NCBI GenBank assembly: GCA_004565275.1
Contig: SDOX01000008.1
Span: 155,327 to 219,326, forward strand
DNA: 64,000 bases
Direction of reading: 5' to 3'
Source of the DNA: Nannochloropsis salina CCMP1776
Lineage: Eukaryota > Sar > Eustigmatophyceae > Eustigmatales > Monodopsidaceae
Position 1 is the stretch's first letter. Each line of letters begins with the position of its first letter. The position numbers and the translations under genes are program-made. This document shows positions 34,701 to 42,178 of this stretch, piece by piece. The notes under the pieces are model-generated. The model searched no databases. It saw only the letters and a program-made list of their open reading frames with translations, and was not told the origin of the DNA.

Positions 34701-35329
34701 GATTCAGGAGTGGCAGCACTCATTTTCACGATCTCTTTAAGCTGCTCCAGCTGGGACGAGCTAATGCCCCCCCCCACGGGCTCTATTTTCCAACTCAGGT
34801 CTGCGACATTCACCAACTCTTGTGATATCGCTTGCAACGAGCCTTTGTCGTCTTGACTCTCCGTTTCCTCAGGCTTGACGATCCCTTCGCTCTTATCCAA
34901 GGCCCCCTCTCCACTCCTGCAGCTATCACCCAAGGCGCCCGAGGCCTTCGTCATCTTCAGTGAGGGGCAGACAGAAGATGACTTAGCCTCCACAAAGCGG
35001 TCGATGGCATCTTCTACGAGGGTCTTACAGGATTCACAAGCTAAGCGCGCAGCCTCCGCCCGTAGTTCATCGCGAGTGCAAACCAACTTTCCCTTGACAA
35101 TGGCGTCGCTCAAGAAGGCGTTCAGTTGTTTTCTTTGCCCGAGGCTTTCCCATGGCAGGTCCGGCATAGCGGCTTGATAGAGCTGGTGCTGGGTATTATG
35201 CGTCGGGTCACAGTCGAAATCCCAGCCCAGCTCCACCAGAAGCTTGGTCGCTGCATCCGACGGAATCTCGCCACGGTTCACTTTCCTACCTATCATTTGA
35301 GCACCCGCCCCCCCCACCGACGACACCAT
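28727..35329 (-). CDS. Giant USP-family protein (USP53/54-like ubiquitin hydrolase domain), 2,200 residues
   Basis: A single uninterrupted frame of 6.6 kb. The C-terminal ~370 residues are a ubiquitin-specific protease domain: GLANRMGQNHCYLNVVVQSL with the Cys-box cysteine near residue 1838, zinc-type CPTC, and a His-box QKHHYVSFLLYDG near residue 2150. The GLxNxxGQNxCxLN form resembles USP53/54 and the plant DUF627/DUF629 UBP-like proteins rather than canonical USPs. Because Cys and His boxes are both present, catalysis is possible, though close relatives are often inactive. Upstream are a helical N-terminal block (ATKLLVELGWDFDCDPTHN), a Lys-rich run (KKKNKKKKRKKA) likely to be a nuclear signal, long helical/charged segments (residues about 420-900) and a His/Pro/Gln-rich disordered region (about 1450-1750). 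Intron-free despite its length. Confidence 0.85.
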   Translation of the reverse strand: MVSSVGGAGAQMIGRKVNRGEIPSDAATKLLVELGWDFDCDPTHNTQHQLYQAAMPDLPWESLGQRKQLNAFLSDAIVKGKLVCTRDELRAEAARLACESCKTLVEDAIDRFVEAKSSSVCPSLKMTKASGALGDSCRSGEGALDKSEGIVKPEETESQDDKGSLQAISQELVNVADLSWKIEPVGGGISSSQLEQLKEIVKMSAATPESLSLSGSDRLVALLAEEGGSSKDGHDMAKTMETLSFADGSGKKKNKKKKRKKAVSAAAQPSASVGVLIPHTSPGIVADDGDVMGRLEGGGGDGNDEVMHCLERTGQEAVRSEGTKGKEGKVDGNGKRREGIEISKKLREKNDAGNGNDPKQSGEERSTEGDTSEHEGQAAALRLVGGEHADHGAVQTAGEWLREKLASLVQHYRGLMEAGAAADRMSELTASERRGGRDAGLSAAGSGASNSFLEYQLQHQAYKLPQLLQTQEAHLRQWLHTLTELVRFLLRLEACLTLVAGQSREVLSRLIKYIYAQYEKSIEELMQIHIQGRKAMLRVLPATVAQEFFIILNYPAPPEARHMSARHLEEKRRIVLRLHEVVAQCLLPQSTDESPLAAGQGLANYDGRRTRALLERYMHLGHDPMGFFKGDFWDMVEKKEEKCYNLRVSLLAGTQPKSHRTEILQEAQEHETALRATVTEWEGKLQDLFEATSAAFEKELAVGCFPQSLEMAEALRGRQRAFIAEWEAHREGYKFQVTLSQERLQEVYAANHEEKLRLRQRNEAALVAGPENSTGARKHLPAKDTAKDTRSGTDNPLPNGGKDGPNDGGKGGKPSIEAVTAMNMNSLLQQAQLQQLEQCLAFRVVAVRHMTQRLRLVRGHQAFLKTNLSRRPIVTRALCGQASDASAKMRLLLARLLVQKLGSAYGDWQATLMEQELSAQEERDKQQQLLKKGGGAHSMTAGRKKGSTRVGTLTGKTALAVNGRASSLTGKEGLDASSSSAGPVFTGTEPTAESFCGLERGDSTQAGHDTMEGAASCVFVSSKEVTKPKGKGSAEGEMGNAAQASLLSSGRSSLKESRPLQSPSWIDSQGNFLTSARSLAHHQSEAAASGECDGLERGWIRVSSREGRHRALTRKEEKRHEQLQEDVKLAAEEEHKVPKLRPRDQREEEQRKESAQERVKGQFGVGSGRLSLRIDRGEGNGAQSQSASSPWTLHSDTNAEVARIIPTSSAPPSPPSTNGERPHETLEDSLSSSKVAATSTHAANLESADNISKTAFTVDVRGGSGGNGKALKEEDVVCKDGKGLGGRDLQRATGSDPFDTGKSVEGNDEEDEDIGDVEILFGAFGGVQETRGGEYESSSEGCKDFQIRSGGPEEQHMSPIDVETPVRMPHSRGNTQPPMDDVSTQPSQPLLQLPVAERSQLHLVAQRGRDVEMDVTQDQSHRRHQDDMSSSPHLVACPPSHPQTHLGAQWPAVPSFHQPPPDVNGSFTAPLVRPELAHSGIYPTQYSHAMGKVHPHMVEGGGLPPNHPPYQGYFPSAPSPYFVDVPPPNTPNFAVYSHGLGPPLVYQELQSGQRREYPGSGTGMGDNHLTSTQKQYDPPHQGRQHHYSRYAEQGCSLYRQGFFDGSSPHPSRLRHYQGGGPPSAAHPAYSLPVHHANDVQQRSLPFAFPRVVRNSPCRGNPVFTAAPPYSAISYDVGRLPGGSRALLRGATEAGWRKGGVSGGRGDEKGGRGPARGRATYSAAGRNARCQGLPPSSEGETSSSNKQDGCQHSYPVPINGVGAQVEEDTEIARQLVVERVEGSHEAGIATGAHLSHPPKQESRVKLPSDRIKSPSNRSQAGSRVLVGGGLANRMGQNHCYLNVVVQSLWSIRAFRNRICRDTDASMLVKSNETTHMCKLHEALRAIMEGLSDQEADIASHERGEDTTIPPPVVSVDRLRQVLSEMVRQKSNPTPACGSEIYVHDGKFRAGHMDDAVEAFEEILRLLGAGGEEGRLVVRDSFCLHLRELMFCPTCGSSSPSPARDYDTNVFYVPVRSLIEEAARRASSKLNSVSISESVGLDFGSLLQNAGSGDLYRCRNTEACPIARRGEKRAGHRYLVRGPPSVFSLGLVWDSLKADPRDTQALIDLLSSTICLKHFKLPVEHQGDDNVEQQGEMIGVLRGFFAFHPQKHHYVSFLLYDGTGWGCVDDGRAYALGPHLSDALKECTEQQYQPSLLFYEAN

Positions 35330-36297
35330 GGCGTCGCACCGTCGAAAAAGTGGTGTGCTTACGGTGCGATATACTTCGTCGTTGTATTTGTGTCCGATAC
35401 CCGGGCGGTATCAAAATGAGAGCATGCCTTTGTCGGGCCCGGGCAGAAAGCAGGAGGAAAGTGGCTCCTCAAGTCGCCTCCCGCTTTCCGTACGCAGCGT
35501 TCTTGCCTGGAAAAGCCACGCGGGCTACGTGAGAAAAATGTGCTATCAACCAAAAAAAAGCTACACATTGCTTTTGAAAGGCTGAGCGATTGGTTTGGGA
35601 GTCACATATAGCATCGGTTCCAAGTCACACGGGTGTAGTTGGGCAGGATACTTGTGAGTAACGTTCAAAAAAGCCAAAACAAAAGCCTAAAGCGCAATCT
35701 TGGTTACATAACATTCCAATCGAGGCTCCATAAAATAGGCATTCAAGACTACGTCTTCTCATCGTCATGAGCCAGACACAGAGCAGGACAACGCCAGAGA
35801 GACGATGCTTTTAGGCGTCGGAGAAAGGTCCGGGTACCCTAGGCAGACCAACTTCTCGATGGAGACATCCCACATGGGCGCAGTCGGTGAGCCAATAAAT
35901 GCCCACAAGATCCGCGTCTATTCTACTGTAGAGAATTTTCTGCCTGATCCTACTTTATCTTTCTCTGACACAAGTCATATTTAAGCCTGTAGGCGAGGGT
36001 AAATACATATAGGCCTTAAGGAAGCCTGCACAAACTTCTATGCTGTGAAGCCCACAAAATCATGCGTCTGCTGGTGGAGGGGCTCACGTAGAGAGATGTT
36101 TTGCTTTCATGAATTTCTAAGCATGAATTCGACTTTCCGTTTGAAGTCTAGGTCCAGCAAAGCTTTTCAATACATTTATTAAAACAAATGACAATCTCAT
36201 GAAATCCTTACTCTTGTTGTTCAGTCATATTTGATGTTATCATAGTATCTAATTAGGTGCTGTGCATGTATATATTTCGCGTTCGTGCGAATTATGG
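35330..36297. other. Tandem intergenic region upstream of the giant USP gene
   Basis: 968 bases between the start of the USP-like gene and the 3' end of the next minus-strand gene. It must hold the promoter of the USP-like gene. AT-rich from about 35580 and without a recognisable frame or RNA gene. Confidence 0.4.
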
Positions 36298-36948
36298 CTA
36301 CCCTCTCACGATTGCCAATAGCTGCGCCGCATGGCGTTTCTCAGTAGGGGCACTTACGACAAACCTAGCTGGTGGAGCCTGAGGATCTACCCATTTGTCC
36401 AGTATTGCATGGATGTCGTTTTCGCAATCTTGTAAACCGTACACTGAGAGACATATGACCGCAACATCTGCCTTATCTCGTGCAATATCACGCCGCCCTC
36501 CGTCTGCCGGGACAGGTGCAACCAGAGTCCTCTCTAAATCTTTCAGCAAATTCTCCACGATAAAACTGGGACTCGTACTGCCGTCGTAGGCTTTACTTCC
36601 TAACGCGACGAAGGAGAGAGCGCCGCCACGCAGCGTGACAAGTGAACTCGCTTTAGCATTGGGCTCAGGCAGGACGTGCGCAATACTACTCATAGGCGTC
36701 GGTGCTGCTGCGCCAAAAGTTTGATTTCCGCCTACGGAGTTCATCCGTGCTGCCGACTTATTACGTTTTTCAATAACATCTCGCGCTTGAAGCATCGCGT
36801 CGGCTATCTCATCGGCTGTGAAACCTTTGCCGAGGAGGAAATCTGTCTTCAGCTTGTCTGAAGTGCCCTGCACCCGCTCCAGCGTCAAGAAGGCCACGGC
36901 CCTGGATAGGTCCTTCTTCTCACTGCTTCCTGTGTGTCTTTCAGTCAT
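36298..36948 (-). CDS. Second PEX14 N-domain-like protein, 216 residues
   Basis: Residues about 14-57 read SRAVAFLTLERVQGTSDKL followed by FLLGKGFTADEIADAMLQA. This is the same AxxFLxxxxV...FLxxKGFTxxEIxxA pattern seen in the protein at 25.65 kb and in PEX14 N-domains. The rest contains a beta/alpha segment (ADVAVICLSVYGLQDCENDI) and no membrane helix. The ATG at 36948 is preceded by an acceptor-like CACAG at about 36953, so an upstream exon may exist; a possible one is the minus-strand frame near 37278-36990 (VEKASLSTLDGLDDLGVIDA). A role in peroxisomal import is inference from one short domain. Confidence 0.55.
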   Translation of the reverse strand: MTERHTGSSEKKDLSRAVAFLTLERVQGTSDKLKTDFLLGKGFTADEIADAMLQARDVIEKRNKSAARMNSVGGNQTFGAAAPTPMSSIAHVLPEPNAKASSLVTLRGGALSFVALGSKAYDGSTSPSFIVENLLKDLERTLVAPVPADGGRRDIARDKADVAVICLSVYGLQDCENDIHAILDKWVDPQAPPARFVVSAPTEKRHAAQLLAIVRG

Positions 36949-37514
36949 CTCCTGTGTTCAAATGTAAGTAATACAACCATTTGTTAAAGAGGACTTGACA
37001 ATGCTTGGGAGGGCTCGACGCCTCGCTGGCACTTCCCCTTCCCGTTCACGGCCTTGCGCCCCCGTCCCTTTTCTTGCCGCCGTCTCCGCGACCATGCCGC
37101 CATCAGGCACAGGGTCCAATAACCGGAAGGCACCCGCATCAATCACACCTAGGTCGTCAAGGCCATCCAGTGTTGAGAGGCTTGCTTTCTCGACATCACT
37201 AGCCCCGCGGCAAGTCGGGCTGGTCGCATCATGCATGCCGGAACAAAGTCGCCGAGGATGGTTGCTCTTGCGCGACACCTACTTGCACTGGTGCCCGCTT
37301 TTCATTCGTGATCACACGGCACCCGACGTCCCATGTCCAAGGGAAGAGTGGGATTAGTGCAATGTATTAAAGAGTACCTTCATATTTTTTTGCAGGAGAA
37401 GAAGGCTGCTCCAATGCTCTGGTAGATAAGGCGTCTTCGTCTTTTTTGCCTCCCGCGCGGAGAAGTGAACAAGAAACAGCAACGGCGTCCTGCAAAGCAC
37501 AGAAAAACCAAAAA
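36949..37514. promoter_or_regulatory. Divergent intergenic region, PEX14-N-like / MRG gene
   Basis: 566 bases between divergent starts. Contains a minus-strand frame of reasonable composition (37278-36958) that could be a 5' exon of the PEX14-N-like gene, but I could not fix a splice donor. Confidence 0.35.
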
Positions 37515-39281
37515 ATGCCCAAACGTCAGGGTCGTAGCGATGGGGCGATGCTGAAAGCAAAATCGAGTTCCAAACGTGGACGCGATGGTTCTGTGACAAC
37601 AGACAATGAGGAGCACATACGTGATTCGCATGCCAAGGGTGTAGTACGACGGCCTCGTGCTATACACGCACAAAGCGAGACGAGCCGTGTCGAGAGTGAA
37701 AGCAAAGATTTGGGCCACGGGGTTGACTTGGACCCCGTCACCTTGGCACGGCCGAGTCGCGCGGCTGCCTCCACAGCCAAAGCTCGGATTGGGAAGACTT
37801 TCGAATATAGGGGCACGGGCGGTAATGCAATCGCGGAAAAGGTCCCCACAAACGGTGAAAAGAAGGAGTCTAAGCCAGAGAAGGCAGCAGCGCGACAGAG
37901 CGGAAGCCTTCGGGAGGCTCCGCACCGTTTAGAGCTAGTGGCGGACAGGCATTCCAAGGGCGCGTTGCTGGACGCGCTAATCCGAATCAAGCCCCCCGAT
38001 GTGCTCATGAAAGCCTTCAAGTGGTCTTCGCGCAACGACAAGTACTTTGCCTTGACTGTTTTCAGCGCCAAGGGAAATCGGATCCTGCCCCAGCTTCTCA
38101 AGGAAGTTCCCTTGCGCTACCGTATCGCCTCTGTGGGGGCGAGGCGTTCCAGTGAAACGACAAGCAAGGAAACCGGTGCGGAAGAAGTCCTGTACGACGA
38201 GGCCGGGAAAGCCACGCACGGTGGCATGTACTATTTTCGGGTTCCGCAATTCGAAATTCCCGGCTGCTACTCGATCAGTTTCCAGCTGCAGGGACCCGCG
38301 GCCTTCAACAAGCTCGACCCCGTCTCTCAGATCGTCACTGTCGTTCCCGCGGATGCACTCGAGCACACCGGTCCTTTCCCACCGAGGGCGGTGGAGAATG
38401 AATCCAGGGCGCTTCCAACAGGGACCCTGCGAAGTCTTCGCAGTCAGCGTCAAGGCGCCGAAGGGAGCGCGTCAAATGCGGCGGTGGGCCGGTGGTCTAC
38501 CCGCGACCCCGCCCTCGGAGGGGAAGGCAATTTCAGGGTGCAGCACAGCCTTGAGAAGCACCTGGCTGCGTCAGTAAAGGAAGATACAGATTCCATGCTG
38601 ACTTTCGACGAGCTGTGGCTGAAAGGGCAGCTTCTCACTTTGGTCATTCCAGGCGCCTTGCGGCAACAATTGTGCGAGGACTGGTTCGCTGTCACTCGTC
38701 GGAGGTGTGTTGTCGGCGCCTTGCCCCGCCACGATGGAAAAAAGAACATTCGTCTTGGGAGGCAGACGTTAAACCCTCAGTGGCCCAGCGTGGGGGAGGT
38801 GGTCAGAATGTACGAGAGGTCAATCCCAGCCGCATCCCTGGGAGATTTCAAGGGCCTAGGCGGAAGACTCTGCACGTTGTTCGACGGTGCTCTGGGCAAC
38901 GTTTTACTGTACAGATTTGAAATGGACCAGTACTTATCTTTGCTGGAGCTCGGGGGGAATTCCAAGCTTCCTCATCAAATATGGGGTGCGGAGCACCTCC
39001 TTCGCCTCCTTGCTATCGCTCCTCGTCTACTGGGAACTCAGAAAAGTACCAGCACCAAGAAGGGAGTGGACGAAGAGAGCTCCAACACCCTGATGGATAG
39101 TGAAGCCCCCGTGGGGATGGAGGTCGAGAGACCTGAGTCGAGAGAGATCGAGGTCGCACGCACATACCTGCAAGGACTTCTCGACTTCCTGGAGACGGAG
39201 CAAGCGAGTCTGTTTGCGTCGTACGTGGAGCCCCCGGGTAATTTTGGACTAGAGGTGCCGCGTAATTTTCGGCCAAGCTAA
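37515..39281 (+). CDS. MRG-domain chromatin protein (MORF4L/Eaf3-like), no visible chromodomain
   Basis: 588 residues. The C-terminal ~200 residues match the MRG fold: WFAVTRRRCVVGALPRH, WPSVGEVVRMYERS, ALGNVLLYRFEMDQYLSLL, HQIWGAEHLLRLLAIAPRLL and a closing ARTYLQGLLDFLETEQASLF helix. MRG proteins (MRG15, Eaf3, plant MRG1/2) anchor histone acetyltransferase and deacetylase complexes. The usual N-terminal chromodomain is not visible. Instead there is a basic, disordered N-terminus and a beta-rich block at about residues 150-290 (LPQLLKEVPLRYRIASVG, YYFRVPQFEIPGCYSISFQL, SQIVTVVPAD) that looks Ig-like. The ATG at 37515 was chosen as the first in the frame; upstream codons are non-ATG. Confidence 0.8.
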   Translation: MPKRQGRSDGAMLKAKSSSKRGRDGSVTTDNEEHIRDSHAKGVVRRPRAIHAQSETSRVESESKDLGHGVDLDPVTLARPSRAAASTAKARIGKTFEYRGTGGNAIAEKVPTNGEKKESKPEKAAARQSGSLREAPHRLELVADRHSKGALLDALIRIKPPDVLMKAFKWSSRNDKYFALTVFSAKGNRILPQLLKEVPLRYRIASVGARRSSETTSKETGAEEVLYDEAGKATHGGMYYFRVPQFEIPGCYSISFQLQGPAAFNKLDPVSQIVTVVPADALEHTGPFPPRAVENESRALPTGTLRSLRSQRQGAEGSASNAAVGRWSTRDPALGGEGNFRVQHSLEKHLAASVKEDTDSMLTFDELWLKGQLLTLVIPGALRQQLCEDWFAVTRRRCVVGALPRHDGKKNIRLGRQTLNPQWPSVGEVVRMYERSIPAASLGDFKGLGGRLCTLFDGALGNVLLYRFEMDQYLSLLELGGNSKLPHQIWGAEHLLRLLAIAPRLLGTQKSTSTKKGVDEESSNTLMDSEAPVGMEVERPESREIEVARTYLQGLLDFLETEQASLFASYVEPPGNFGLEVPRNFRPS

Positions 39282-39684
39282 ATTGCGCCACAAAAATGAC
39301 CTTTCGCGGATGGCACGATGGTTTATAATGCCAAGAAGACTCGGCAACTTTTAAAACTACTTTAGAAAGAAGAAAGCCTTCTTTCGCGTACATGACTTTC
39401 TGCCATCAACAACGGGGTTGTCCTTCGCTCGTTGTCTTGCTCTTTAATCTAGACGTCCCAACACGTAGCGAGGATGGCTTTAGTCCGGATGACTTTGGCC
39501 TTCAGAGAAAGAAACACTTTCCGAAGCATTGCCTCCAAGAGGCCCGGTATATCGGTAATATAAATACCTTTTCTTTCGTTCAATCTATGAACATCATTTT
39601 TCGCCATTGAGTACTTTCAAAAATAGATATACACACCAAGTTTTAGCCGCGGATGGCGCGGGCAAATAAATGGGATACGAACAA
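39282..39684. other. Convergent 3' spacer, no gene seen
   Basis: 403 bases between the MRG gene and the opine-dehydrogenase-like gene, both ending here. AT-rich, no frame of interest. Confidence 0.4.
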
Positions 39685-40986
39685 CTACATGCGCGCGCGA
39701 GGATGACGGTACCCCAAGAGCTCGCGCGGAAGACAAGTCTCAACGATCTCCTCTACCCGATGGATGCCGTATTTGCAGGGTGCCCCCGTCTCGTGGAGCA
39801 GGCGCGGATTGAGCTGGTTGTCGCTCAGCAAGTAGTCCTTCTCCATAAACGTCTGGTGCCATCGAATCATGAAGTCGATGGCTGGAGTCGGGAAGTTGCC
39901 GAGGAGCTCCACCAGGTTCTTGAGGATGACCAAGCCATAAGGTATGTCTTCCCAAAAGAGCCTTGACTCCACCAGCGGCTGATATCGCCCCGGGCTTTGC
40001 TCCTTTAGAGGCGTCAGGCAAGACGAGTACCCTCTATTGCTGCGAAAAATTTGACGAAGGGAGGATCTATTGGTGACGTCATCACCGTACTGATTGACGA
40101 TTCGCTCCCCTATAGGCATGACGTAAGACAAGTCAAGCTGGGGAAACCGCTGAAGAAGGGCGAATTTAATCTGTTGCAGCTCGTTGTCCAGGGTAGCGAG
40201 ACACTCCGCTGAGTACTCATCCATCCCCTTATACAGCGTAAGGCCCTCCCTGGCCTCCAGCTCGCGCCTACTGTAGCTTCGCTTGCCGTCCCAGTCGCGA
40301 AAAATTGCGTAATAGCGGGCTGGGTGAATAATCTGGTTCGACGGAGTGAGGGTCAGATTCAAGAAGTTCGGCAAAGTGTGACAGGGGATATCAAACATGC
40401 TCTCCAGGTCGCGAGCAGTCGCGTCGCGAGCCTCTACTGGGTAGGTGGCAACCCACAGCCCCTTCTTGGGTCCTAAGATACGTGCAGAATGGCCATATTT
40501 GACGGCTTTGCAGATCCACGGTATATTTTGTAGACCGAACATGACACCGATTCGCTTAATCTTCTCAGTCCCGAACGCATGCTTTACAGCCCAATCGAAG
40601 CCTCCTTGAGCAAACAAAGCTCCGATCTTTGCCCCGAAATCGAGATGCGGCGCCACCTTGGTCAAAAGAGCCGGATGTGCATTTGCGGGTGCCGCAATTA
40701 TGACGTACTCAGAACCTGGAACGACGCGAGACGCCTCGTCACTGACCACATGTAAGGTCCCCGCAAACGTCCCTTTCGCCTCCCACGAGGAACTTTGCGT
40801 GATGATCTCGATGGATGGAGCCCATTCACGGGGTCGGCGTGTCAAGACGTTCACTTTTATACCTTTCCAGGCTAAAAATCCAGCACAAACATGCGCTCCG
40901 TTCCCACCTCCGCAAATGGTCACTTGCCGCGGTAGGCGACCATAGCCGGGGCCTCGCTTACGCTCCTCGAGCTGCCGCTTTAGCAT
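39685..40986 (-). CDS. Opine (octopine/nopaline) dehydrogenase family oxidoreductase
   Basis: 433 residues. The N-terminal Rossmann motif reads VTICGGGNGAHVCAGFLAWK, typical of the NAD(P)-octopine/nopaline dehydrogenase family. It is followed by GSEYVIIAAPANAHPALLTK and, in the C-terminal catalytic domain, LTLTPSNQIIHPARYYAIF, where the His is the family's conserved catalytic residue. These enzymes reductively join an amino acid and a 2-oxo acid; known members serve invertebrate anaerobic glycolysis or bacterial opine metabolism. Substrate here cannot be told. The first ATG (40986) follows a good acceptor (GTACAG), so a short 5' exon may exist; a donor at about 41364 is in phase but lacks a good start codon. 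No signal peptide is visible. Confidence 0.85.
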   Translation of the reverse strand: MLKRQLEERKRGPGYGRLPRQVTICGGGNGAHVCAGFLAWKGIKVNVLTRRPREWAPSIEIITQSSSWEAKGTFAGTLHVVSDEASRVVPGSEYVIIAAPANAHPALLTKVAPHLDFGAKIGALFAQGGFDWAVKHAFGTEKIKRIGVMFGLQNIPWICKAVKYGHSARILGPKKGLWVATYPVEARDATARDLESMFDIPCHTLPNFLNLTLTPSNQIIHPARYYAIFRDWDGKRSYSRRELEAREGLTLYKGMDEYSAECLATLDNELQQIKFALLQRFPQLDLSYVMPIGERIVNQYGDDVTNRSSLRQIFRSNRGYSSCLTPLKEQSPGRYQPLVESRLFWEDIPYGLVILKNLVELLGNFPTPAIDFMIRWHQTFMEKDYLLSDNQLNPRLLHETGAPCKYGIHRVEEIVETCLPRELLGYRHPRARM

Positions 40987-42178
40987 CTGTACGAGCACAA
41001 CGGACCAAAGAGAAGAGTTATAGCATCAAGAAAATTGCACGCAGCAATCAAAGAGCGTTTGTGAGGATGAAATTTTAAAGGCGATTTACAGACACACCGC
41101 AAATTGTATGTACAGAGCCCATCTTAAGGACGACTGTCACGTACATTCTCAGCTTGCGCGACGGAGAGCGTCATAATGGGTTAAAAACGTCCAGCCTTGT
41201 GCTACAATGAGCGTCCAATCAGGCGCATTGCTGCGCGGCAAGCTCCAGGAATTTCGCTTTTTAATCCGGTGAACCAAGGAATCTCCTACGATTTATGTTG
41301 ATGTAGCTAAAATGTAAGATAATGCAAAGTGCACTGCGAATAGGAAGCGCGACCTTAGAGCTTACCCGCTTCGGAAATGGCATGAAGTATTCTGTTACGC
41401 CACCCCTCGGGGCACATGAAGCCACGGAAACATTATCGGCAAGTTTTTCCAACGACTATAGTATTTCCCCCCCAACCAAACATACATATTAAAAAATGTA
41501 TTCAAAGGGTGTGATAACGCCCGGGGGGCCCGCAAGCACTGCCCGTCGCATGGCTCGCCGTTCTCCTCCGCTCACTCGCCATCCGCTTAGAAGGCACGGG
41601 CATGACCGAGCAAGATCGAGGCGGAAGGATCGAGAGTGAGGGAGTGCAAGGAGGATCGCCATAAGAAGGGCTCGCCACAGCTGCTAGCTAAGCGCGGTCT
41701 GGTATGTACCTTTCCACTTCAATGAGCCTGGCTGCTAGGAGGGGGAGGTAACCAACTCCGTTTTTCTCGAAAAATGAAGCACGAGGTGTCAATCTACCTC
41801 AATATCACGATTCGCGGTTGTGGCAGCTGCTGGCTTGTGTTTTCGTTCGTGATGCCCGCATTTGTGGACGCGCTTAGTCCCCAAGCACCCGTACCTCACG
41901 ATCCTTCACGACCACATTCGCCCGTGCTCATTATGACAGGATCGTCTCAACACCTAAAGTATCAGTGTTCGCGCACTCACATTCTAATCGAAACGCAATA
42001 TTTGAGGAGGAAAGTCAGTGGTGGATAGGTGTGTTTGAAGAAAAGGTGTCAGGTAGCCATGCCTCTCCTATGCCCTTGCCCAGGGGGGAACAAAAAGGAA
42101 GTCATGAGAGACAAGGTGCATCAAGGCAGGGAGGAAATAATAAGAACTAAACGGAGGCGACGTGGGCGGAGAAGAACC
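40987..42178. promoter_or_regulatory. Divergent intergenic region, opine dehydrogenase / VDE-like
   Basis: 1.19 kb between divergent genes, expected to hold both promoters. A GC-rich patch lies at about 41520-41660. Frames at 41774-42028 on the plus strand and 41452-41261 on the minus strand have no recognisable motif. Confidence 0.4.

Noticed and set aside
41261-41452. Possible first exon of the opine dehydrogenase gene
   Set aside because: A donor in phase exists, but the frame has only a late ATG (MPFPKR) and an upstream stop; not enough to call.
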